A stretch of 64,000 nt of DNA. Origin: Psychrobacter sp. TAE2020. Lineage in GTDB: Bacteria > Pseudomonadota > Gammaproteobacteria > Pseudomonadales > Moraxellaceae. The translations under genes and the position numbers were made by a program. The notes under the pieces were generated by a model. It did not search any database. It saw only the letters and a program-made list of their open reading frames with translations, and was not told the origin of the DNA. Where the stretch lies: the NCBI RefSeq assembly GCF_018919485.1, contig NZ_JAHLMU010000001.1:1898917-1962916 (forward strand), read 5' to 3'. Shown one piece after another: positions 56,313 through 64,000 of this stretch (the first letter of the stretch is position 1; the number at the start of each line of letters is the position of its first letter).

Positions 56313-57269
56313 TTATTGTCCAGCACGTTTATCCATACCACGTAACATCAAGCGCGAAATCGATAGCACTACAAAAGTAATCATGAATAAGATTAATCCT
56401 AAATGTAACAAAGATGATAGATGCAATGGATCGGACGCCTCTGCAAACTCGTTGGCCAAGGCTGAAGTAATAGATACTCCTGACGCAAACATACTAGAGT
56501 TGATATTGAAGGTATTACCGATCAGGAAAGTTACTGCCATAGTCTCGCCTAATGCTCGTCCTAACCCTAAGATCACGCCACCGACTACCCCAGTCTTGGT
56601 ATAAGGGAGGATAATCTTAAACATCACTTCCCAAGTAGTGGCGCCCATGCCATAAGCTGATTCTTTCAGCAGTGCTGGCACTACAGAAAATACGTCACGC
56701 ATAGTAGCCGCAATAAAAGGAATGATCATGATGGCTAGTACTAAAGAGGCGGTAAACAAGCCAATGCCCATTGGAGCACCAACGAATAGCTGACCTATGA
56801 TTGGCAGACTCCCTAAATTTTCGGTAAACCAAGGCTGGATATTATTGCCGAAGAAGGGAGCGAATACGAACAAACCCCACATACCATAAATGATAGAGGG
56901 AATACCAGCTAGCAACTCAATGGCGATACCTAATGGCTTTTTAAGTATAGGAGGACAAAGTTCGGTTAAGAATATAGCGATACCAAAACTCACTGGCACA
57001 GCGATGACTAACGCCATGACTGAGGTAACTATCGTGCCATAGATAGGAGCTAGTGCCCCGTACTCATTAGCCACTGGATCCCAGTTATTACTAGTATAAA
57101 AGTCTAGTCCAAACGCTTGCATACTCGGCCAAGCGCCAATAATTAACGATAATAAGATCGCTCCTAAGCTTACTAGTACAAACAGTGCCGCCGCTTTAGT
57201 AGTATTAACAAATATCGCATCTAAACGCTTTTGCTTATTCAATTGCGTCTGCAAGTTAGACCCTGCCAT
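56313..57269 (-). CDS. pstC: PstC, phosphate transporter permease
   Basis: A 318-residue permease with about six transmembrane segments; [36 protein letters not shown] and the EAA loop [49 protein letters not shown] identify PstC. It forms the membrane channel with PstA. Separated from pstS by 183 bases that contain a stable hairpin. Confidence 0.95.
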   Translation of the reverse strand: MAGSNLQTQLNKQKRLDAIFVNTTKAAALFVLVSLGAILLSLIIGAWPSMQAFGLDFYTSNNWDPVANEYGALAPIYGTIVTSVMALVIAVPVSFGIAIFLTELCPPILKKPLGIAIELLAGIPSIIYGMWGLFVFAPFFGNNIQPWFTENLGSLPIIGQLFVGAPMGIGLFTASLVLAIMIIPFIAATMRDVFSVVPALLKESAYGMGATTWEVMFKIILPYTKTGVVGGVILGLGRALGETMAVTFLIGNTFNINSSMFASGVSITSALANEFAEASDPLHLSSLLHLGLILFMITFVVLSISRLMLRGMDKRAGQ

Positions 57270-57390
57270 AACTGCCCCAATAATCGCTGTGATAGATGAT
57301 GTGGTGTTTGTTGTGTTTTAATTATTATATTTATTATTATCAATGTCGCCTTAAGCGCCGATTAGCAACAAACATCGCTACTTATAATTG

Positions 57391-57428
57391 AGTTATAACT
57401 GAGCAAAACCATTTGATCAGCTATAACT
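57391..57428 (-). other. Stable hairpin between pstS and pstC
   Basis: On minus-strand RNA, 12 pairs (one G-U) form between 57417-57428 and 57391-57402, and the 14-base loop can pair further CAAA/TTTG. It starts 24 bases past the pstS stop and has no T-run. Hairpins at this spot keep binding-protein mRNA abundant in other ABC operons. Confidence 0.7.
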
Positions 57429-57452
57429 ATCAGATAAGACTAGTATCCAAGC

Positions 57453-58601
57453 TTAGGGTGCAGTGTAGACAGGCTTACCATCGGTACCGACTACTTGTTT
57501 CCAGCTATCTTTAAACAAGGCCACAGCTTTGTCAGAGAATGGTACATAGTCAAGCTCAGTTGCTGCAGTATCACCTTGGTCATACGCCCAGTTAAAGAAG
57601 TTCAGCACACCGGCCACTTGCTTAGCATCCTTTGGCTGCTTATGTACCAAAATAAAAGTAGCAGCCGCTATTGGCCAAGCTTCAGCAGTTTCAGAGTTGG
57701 TTATCACTTTATAAAAACCTGCTTGCTGTGACCAATCGATATTCCCTGCTGCTGCAAAGCTTGCAGATGAAGGCTGCACTACATTACCGGCTGCATTTTT
57801 AAGCGCTACATGAGCCATGTTATTTTGCTTAGCGTAGGCATATTCAACATAGCCAATAGAGTTAGCCATACGACTCACATAACTGGCAACGCCTTCATTA
57901 CCTTTGCCGGCAGCGCCGCGATCAGAGGTTGGCCACTTGACAGTCTTATCGACGCCAACACTACTCTGCCACTCTGGCGATACTTTGGCTAAATAATCAG
58001 TAAAGTTAAAAGTCGTACCTGATCCATCTGAACGAAATACGGTAGTGATTGGGCTATCGGGTAATTTTAAATCTGGATTTGATTGCACGATGGCAGGGTC
58101 ATTCCATTTATTAATGTTGCCTAAATAAATATCAGCCAATACTTTGCCATCTAGCTTGAGTGCGCCCGGCTCAATACCTTTAATATTGACCACTGGTACT
58201 ACACCACCAATGACCATCGGAAACTGAATCAACCCTGCTGCGTCCAATTCTTCTGGCGTCAACGGGGCATCTGATGCGCCAAAATCAACAGTGCCAGCAG
58301 TAATTTGCTTGATACCGCCTGATGAACCGATAGACTGATAATTGACTTGTCCGCCTGTAGCACTGTTATAGTCGGCTGACCACTTGGCATAGATAGGCTG
58401 TGGAAATGAGGCGCCAGCGCCAGTGATGCTCATGGATATGTTATCGCTTACCGCTGCTGCTGGCTTAGTTTCGCTGCCAGTCTTTTCAGTAGTAGTAACC
58501 GCTGCGCTGTCTTTGGCTGATTCAACGTTATCAGTTGATTTATTACAGGCAGTAAGCATCAAGGTACAACTAACTGCTATTGCTAATACTGAATAACGCA
58601 T
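57453..58601 (-). CDS. pstS: PstS, phosphate-binding lipoprotein
   Basis: A 382-residue high-affinity phosphate receptor. Signal peptide with lipobox LTAC (C19), so it is probably a lipid-anchored form in place of a free periplasmic one; then a Thr/Lys/Ala-rich spacer to residue about 53. Phosphate-binding segments: GAGASFPQPIYAKW, GSSGGIKQITAGTVDFGASDAPL, FRSDGSGTTFNFTDYL and GNEGVASYVSRMANSIGYVEYAYA. First gene of pstSCAB-phoU. AGGAG precedes the ATG by 7 bases. A Pho box lies about 90 bases upstream. Confidence 0.95.
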   Translation of the reverse strand: MRYSVLAIAVSCTLMLTACNKSTDNVESAKDSAAVTTTEKTGSETKPAAAVSDNISMSITGAGASFPQPIYAKWSADYNSATGGQVNYQSIGSSGGIKQITAGTVDFGASDAPLTPEELDAAGLIQFPMVIGGVVPVVNIKGIEPGALKLDGKVLADIYLGNINKWNDPAIVQSNPDLKLPDSPITTVFRSDGSGTTFNFTDYLAKVSPEWQSSVGVDKTVKWPTSDRGAAGKGNEGVASYVSRMANSIGYVEYAYAKQNNMAHVALKNAAGNVVQPSSASFAAAGNIDWSQQAGFYKVITNSETAEAWPIAAATFILVHKQPKDAKQVAGVLNFFNWAYDQGDTAATELDYVPFSDKAVALFKDSWKQVVGTDGKPVYTAP

Positions 58602-58689
58602 GTGATGCTCCTAAAGTTTGACCAATAAAATAAATAACGACTGTTGATGTCGAATGATGTGAACTATTGATGTGAGCTAGTTTGCCAAG

Positions 58690-58733
58690 CTTTAATGACA
58701 GTTCGATGACGGTTTTATGACAGTTCAATGACA
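58690..58733 (-). promoter_or_regulatory. Pho box array (four 11-bp repeats)
   Basis: On the minus strand four 11-bp units follow without gaps: TGTCATTGAAC, TGTCATAAAAC, CGTCATCGAAC, TGTCATTAAAG. This matches the PhoB half-site pattern (CTGTCAT repeated every 11 bp), so two PhoB dimers could bind side by side. It precedes pstS by 89 bases. Confidence 0.9.
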
Positions 58734-59015
58734 ATGTAAGCAGATATAAACAGGAAAGTAGTTTGAAAGCATTTCAGGGTAGTTAGTGCTAATAGTTGGC
58801 AGCCTCTACTTGGTTTGACTCTAGGATTGCTAAACGGGTTAGAAAATTTATAGCAATCACCCTGTGCTATCAATGACTGTGCTCAATACCTAAAGGATTG
58901 CAGCTCAAAATCTTTGCTAGGGAGCTAAAATTTATTAATATTAGTGATATGAACAAATAGCATTAGCCGTTAAGGGAGAAGTTTGCTAGTATCGAGGTGA
59001 TTTACAACACTGACA
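58734..59015. other. Region between the pst promoter and the thiC riboswitch
   Basis: 282 bases, no gene. It should contain the thiC promoter; I cannot place it. Confidence 0.5.
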
Positions 59016-59119
59016 GACTCGGGGTGCGGTGTAGTTGACTGGATAATAAACCGTCATGCTACATTCGCTGAGAGATCACCCGCCGAACCTGATGCGGTTA
59101 GTACCGACGCAGGGAAGTC
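59016..59119 (+). ncRNA. TPP riboswitch (THI element)
   Basis: Conserved blocks are present in order: GACTCGGGGTGC, GCTGAGAGATCACCCG, CCGAACCTGATGCGGTTAGTACCGACGC and AGGGAAGTC. GACT and AGTC ends close the outer stem. It binds thiamine diphosphate to switch off thiC. The P3-side segment is extended, with GTGTAG pairing to CTACAT. The 260 bases after it, before the thiC start, show no classic terminator, so translation control or an unrecognised hairpin is likely. Confidence 0.95.
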
Positions 59120-59314
59120 TCAAGCTTATGTTATACATACAAAGGGCACGCAGAAATGCCTGTTTATTATCAGTCTACTGCTCAGTTATAGAATACTGAT
59201 GCTGTAGAGCTGTCGTTAATAATCAGTAGTGTCCACCAATCCTTTTTAGCTTATCCGCTATTAATAGCGATGAGGGCGTGATTTTCAAAATTGTGATTGA
59301 ATTTGTTGCTATGA

Positions 59315-61348
<2,034 letters not shown>

Positions 61349-61401
61349 TATTTTTTTAGAAAATACTTAGCTAATCAATAAGATTTATTTCATTATGGAA
61401 A

Positions 61402-61440
61402 AAGCCCTGCTCTTTAACTAGTAGGGCTTCTTCTGTTTTT
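61402..61440 (+). terminator. Intrinsic terminator of thiC
   Basis: AAGCCCTGC pairs with GTAGGGCTT (one G-T) around a 10-base loop, followed by CTTCTTCTGTTTTT; the T-run is imperfect. 53 bases after thiC. Confidence 0.75.
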
Positions 61441-61626
61441 AATAATTAATTAATACCATAATGGCAAAATAAATTATCCTCTAATGCTAGGCTATCAGTA
61501 GTATCAAAGCTGTCAATAAGCAGGCTTCAAAGTTAGATAACATCGTAACAAACGTATAATCCTAAAACACTAAATAGTAGGCTTTAAACGCCTTTTATGG
61601 AATATGAACATTTGTGTAATCAAACG
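61441..61626. other. Featureless part of the thiC-autotransporter gap
   Basis: 186 bases, AT-rich, no gene or structure seen; the whole gap from 61349 to 61712 holds only the terminator and the promoter listed separately. Confidence 0.5.
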
Positions 61627-61654
61627 TAGACAAAAAAAAATTCTACTGTAATAT
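61627..61654 (+). promoter_or_regulatory. Candidate autotransporter promoter with an A9 spacer tract
   Basis: TAGACA (61627-61632, 5 of 6 to the -35 consensus) and TAATAT (61649-61654, near -10) are separated by 16 bases, mostly an A run (A9 at 61632-61640). The start codon is 58 bases after the -10. Slippage in this run would change the spacer length. Confidence 0.5.
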
Positions 61655-61712
61655 ATCTTTATATAAGTAATAAAATGTTACATAACAATTCACTATTTCT
61701 TAAGGTCTTCGT

Positions 61713-64000
61713 ATGAATCATATTTACCGTGTAGTCTTTAATCATTCTCTAGGTGTATATCAATGTGTATCTGAGCTTGCTAAATCTCGTGGCAAATCCT
61801 CAGGCAAATCTCAAGTTGCTACTAAGCTTATCCTCGCTCCCCTAACTGTAGCGATGCTTGGTTTATCAGGGACGGCTATAGCTGATGCAACCTTTAATGA
61901 CGGTCAAACAACGGTATTGACCAATGACATCGCTGTCGATGAAGTAGTAACGATAAGTAATGGCTCTAAAGTTACCGGCAGTGAGATGGTATTCGGTCTT
62001 GCAGCTTCTGCTGCTTTAGACATCAATACTGCTGGTAGCTTGGTTTCAAATGATTTAATTAGTCTAGCGGCTAGGCCTACTAGTACTACTACGGCTACAG
62101 TTAATGGTCAAGGTAGTTCACTTGCCGCAAAATATCTTACGATTTCTGAAGAAGGTAAAGCTGATCTGACGGTAAAAAATGGTGCTAATGTTAAAGTAGC
62201 TGAATTAACCGTCTTAGGTTTAAAAGCAGGCGCAGTAGGTAATCTGACGCTAACAGATACAAATACTGTGTTCGATGGTAAATCAATCTTCGTAGCTGAT
62301 AGAGGCGAAGGCAACCTAAAGATTGAAAACGGTGCAACTGCCAACTTTCAATCTGAGGTAGGTGTCGGTATCGTTAAGGGGTCTAAAGGTCAAATTACTG
62401 TCACAGGGAGTGGCTCAAGCTTAAGCAGTGACAGAATAGTCGTTGGTGATGAAGGGCAAGGCACCCTAATTGTCAGAGACTTAGGCAAGCTAACTGCCAC
62501 TAGTGATTTTTCAGTTGGTGTGGGTGTCGGCAGCAACGGTACGGCTACTATCGATGGTAAAGGCACTACGCTAACAGCGGCACAAGTCGTGTCAGGCGCT
62601 AAAGGCACAGGCACTTTAACCATCAGCAATGGCGCTAAAGTGACGAGTACAGAGATTGCAGGGGCCGGTGTCGACACAGGTAGCAACGGTACTATTACTG
62701 TGACTGGTGCAGATTCTCAGCTAATAGCGCCAGAGCTTACCATTGCTCAAAGTGGTAATGGTACTTTAAGAATTCAAAATGGTGCTTCTGCCACTGTAGC
62801 TAACGCAGTAATTATAGGTGAGCAGTTTTCTAGTAAAGGCTTACTTGAAGTAACAGGTAGCAACAGTGTTTTGAATAGCGAAAACGTTATCGTAGGAGAT
62901 GATGGTCAAGGCAGCTTCAATGTAGCTCAAGGAGCCAAGGCTTCGATCAATAATGTGGTTCGCTTAGGTCAGGGCATTGGTAATAGTGAAAATAATGTAA
63001 AAGTAACAGATGCAGGTTCTGTGCTCACTAGCAAGGAACTACAAGTCGGCTTTGCTAAGCATGGTCATTTAGAAATCACAAAAGGGGGTAAGGTAACCTC
63101 GGGCTTGACTGTCATTGGCTTACAAGGTATGGGTCGCGGTGACATCAAGGTAACCGATGCTGACTCTATTCTGACTACAGATAATCTCTCAATAGGCGGT
63201 ACTGGTAGTGGTAACGTGACCGTCACCAACGAAGGTAAAGTAAAAGTCGCTGAATCTACTTTTTTAGGGGAGGATACTAGCGCCTCGGGTTCGCTAAATT
63301 TAAGCGATAATGGAGTTTTCGAAACCAAAGATTTAGTGGTAGGTAATGGTGGTTCAGCAACTATCAACCTAAATGATAAAGGCTTACTACTAACTGAGTC
63401 GATCAAACGAGCTACTACTATCGTTACCAACTCTGTTGTCAATTTTGATGGTGGTACATTACGCTTGACAGCTGACCAAGCTGCTCTATTTGCTGGCTTT
63501 GGTGGTTTTGGTGGAAATAGCATTAATCTTAAAGCAGGTGGCGGCATTATTGATACCCAAGCCTACAATATTACTATAGCTAAAGGCGCAGAGATTTCTG
63601 GTCCTGGTAGCTTTACTAAATCAGGCGCTGGGCTTTTAGCTATGGCCACCCCAAGCAAGCAATGGACAGGTGCAACTAACATTAACCAAGGTACGCTGCG
63701 TCTCGATGGTGATTACACTATGCGTGACGGCGAAGTCTTAGGTATCGGCCTCAATAGTCTCGACGACTATGGCAAGCTAGTGGTCAATGGGAACGCAGAC
63801 ATTAGCAAAGGCGACTTAAAGGTCAATGCTTCAGAAGCAGTGCAAAAGCTAGCGGGTAGCAATGAGTGGAAAAATGTGGTCACAGCCACCAAGCGTCAAG
63901 GCGAATTTAAATCGGTAACTGATAACAGCCCGCTAGTTAACTTCGTCGCTGATTATAAAGATGCTAATCTAGTGCATCTAAAAATGGTAGCACCGACGAC
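61713..64000 (+). CDS. Type V autotransporter, passenger N-terminal part (3-prime truncated by the window)
   Basis: Open from ATG 61713 (AAGG 8 bases upstream) to the window end, 762 residues with no stop. Residues 1-57 are an extended autotransporter signal peptide: the ESPR-like MNHIYRVVFNHSLGVYQCVSELAKSRG, then a hydrophobic core (LAPLTVAMLGLSG) and cleavage near AIA-DA. From residue 142 to 540 eight units of about 50 residues repeat, with the pattern VGxxGxGxLxIxNGAKVxxxxxxIG...GxGxIxVTGxxSxL, the T5SS/PEP-CTERM-associated beta-helix repeat. Around residue 629-662 comes an autotransporter-associated strand repeat (GPGSFTKSGAGLL ... GATNINQGTLRLDGDY), then a likely autochaperone stretch (GEVLGIGLNSLDDYGKLVVNGNADISKGDLKVN). 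The beta-barrel lies beyond 64000. Probable adhesin; the ligand is unknown. Confidence 0.9.
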   Translation, partial: MNHIYRVVFNHSLGVYQCVSELAKSRGKSSGKSQVATKLILAPLTVAMLGLSGTAIADATFNDGQTTVLTNDIAVDEVVTISNGSKVTGSEMVFGLAASAALDINTAGSLVSNDLISLAARPTSTTTATVNGQGSSLAAKYLTISEEGKADLTVKNGANVKVAELTVLGLKAGAVGNLTLTDTNTVFDGKSIFVADRGEGNLKIENGATANFQSEVGVGIVKGSKGQITVTGSGSSLSSDRIVVGDEGQGTLIVRDLGKLTATSDFSVGVGVGSNGTATIDGKGTTLTAAQVVSGAKGTGTLTISNGAKVTSTEIAGAGVDTGSNGTITVTGADSQLIAPELTIAQSGNGTLRIQNGASATVANAVIIGEQFSSKGLLEVTGSNSVLNSENVIVGDDGQGSFNVAQGAKASINNVVRLGQGIGNSENNVKVTDAGSVLTSKELQVGFAKHGHLEITKGGKVTSGLTVIGLQGMGRGDIKVTDADSILTTDNLSIGGTGSGNVTVTNEGKVKVAESTFLGEDTSASGSLNLSDNGVFETKDLVVGNGGSATINLNDKGLLLTESIKRATTIVTNSVVNFDGGTLRLTADQAALFAGFGGFGGNSINLKAGGGIIDTQAYNITIAKGAEISGPGSFTKSGAGLLAMATPSKQWTGATNINQGTLRLDGDYTMRDGEVLGIGLNSLDDYGKLVVNGNADISKGDLKVNASEAVQKLAGSNEWKNVVTATKRQGEFKSVTDNSPLVNFVADYKDANLVHLKMVAPT
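62136..63332 (+). repeat. Eight about 150-bp coding repeats in the autotransporter passenger
   Basis: Protein units at residues 142-191, 192-241, 242-291, 292-341, 342-391, 392-442, 443-491 and 492-540. The first five are exactly 50 residues long, the others 51, 49 and 49. Sequence identity between units is low but spacing is nearly constant, as in a regular beta-helix. Confidence 0.85.

Noticed and set aside
62108..63547. Three minus-strand frames inside the autotransporter
   Set aside because: Shadows of the plus-strand repeat gene: Val/Pro/Leu-rich translations of the complement, no start signals.

Overview
The window looks like a contiguous piece of chromosome from a gamma-proteobacterium of the Moraxellaceae, most likely Psychrobacter. 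By eye (not counted) it is AT-rich, and it carries gene neighbourhoods shared with Pseudomonas and Acinetobacter: pcnB-folK-panB-panC, ubiG-mupP-yciK, argH/algZ-algR-hemC-hemD-hemX, sdhCDAB/sucAB-lpd-sucCD next to gltA, and a galU/pgi/ugd-like/pgm block like the conserved flank of the Acinetobacter capsule locus. I saw no tRNA, rRNA, CRISPR array, insertion sequence or prophage. Almost everything is housekeeping. The genus call is inference from gene content and order, not from a database search.

Layout. 1-323 is the start of tex, cut by the window edge. 681-2615 has ompR and a CobW-type GTPase. 2725-3919 has a small zinc-finger protein and an AcfC-like binding protein. 4073-6697 is ubiG-mupP-yciK (minus strand), diverging from dsbA. 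7869-15772 is a long minus-strand stretch: mazG-comEA, pcnB-folK-panB-panC, rapZ and darP. 16014-23196 is sugar-nucleotide metabolism: a phosphomannomutase/phosphoglucomutase, a UDP-glucose dehydrogenase relative that lacks its catalytic residues, pgi, galU and galE. 23320-38826 is the TCA block: sucCD, lpd, sucB, sucA, sdhBADC on the minus strand and gltA on the plus strand. 39288-41683 is the least conserved part, with a small four-cysteine protein, a lipoprotein and a zincin-like protein. 41986-46436 has rarA, a ribB with a degenerate second domain, a thioesterase and hemX; 46483-52690 is hemD, hemC, algR, algZ and the divergent argH. 52995-58601 holds yggX and phoU-pstBACS behind a four-repeat Pho box. 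59016-61348 is a TPP riboswitch and thiC. 61713 to the end is the first 762 residues of a large autotransporter with an extended signal peptide and a strict 50-residue passenger repeat.

How it fits together. The TCA block makes citrate synthase, 2-oxoglutarate dehydrogenase, succinyl-CoA synthetase and succinate dehydrogenase. Its gene gaps contain hairpins that could set unequal expression of the subunits. The sugar block turns fructose-6-P and glucose-6-P into UDP-glucose and UDP-galactose for surface glycans. The pst block takes up phosphate under PhoB control, and hemCDX make the tetrapyrrole core. MupP links the ubiG cluster to peptidoglycan recycling.

Most worth a second look: the Ugd-like protein with all four expected catalytic positions changed; the autotransporter whose likely promoter has an A9 tract between -35 and -10; the Fur-box-like pair before an unrecognised four-cysteine protein; the HELTH zincin; the long Arg-patch tail on PcnB; and repeat-driven oddities, including exact 15-bp duplications inside enzyme genes, five 20-bp repeats growing out of the argH stop codon, and ATAAAAGC hairpins in operon gaps. 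I did not find a clearly new multi-gene system here.
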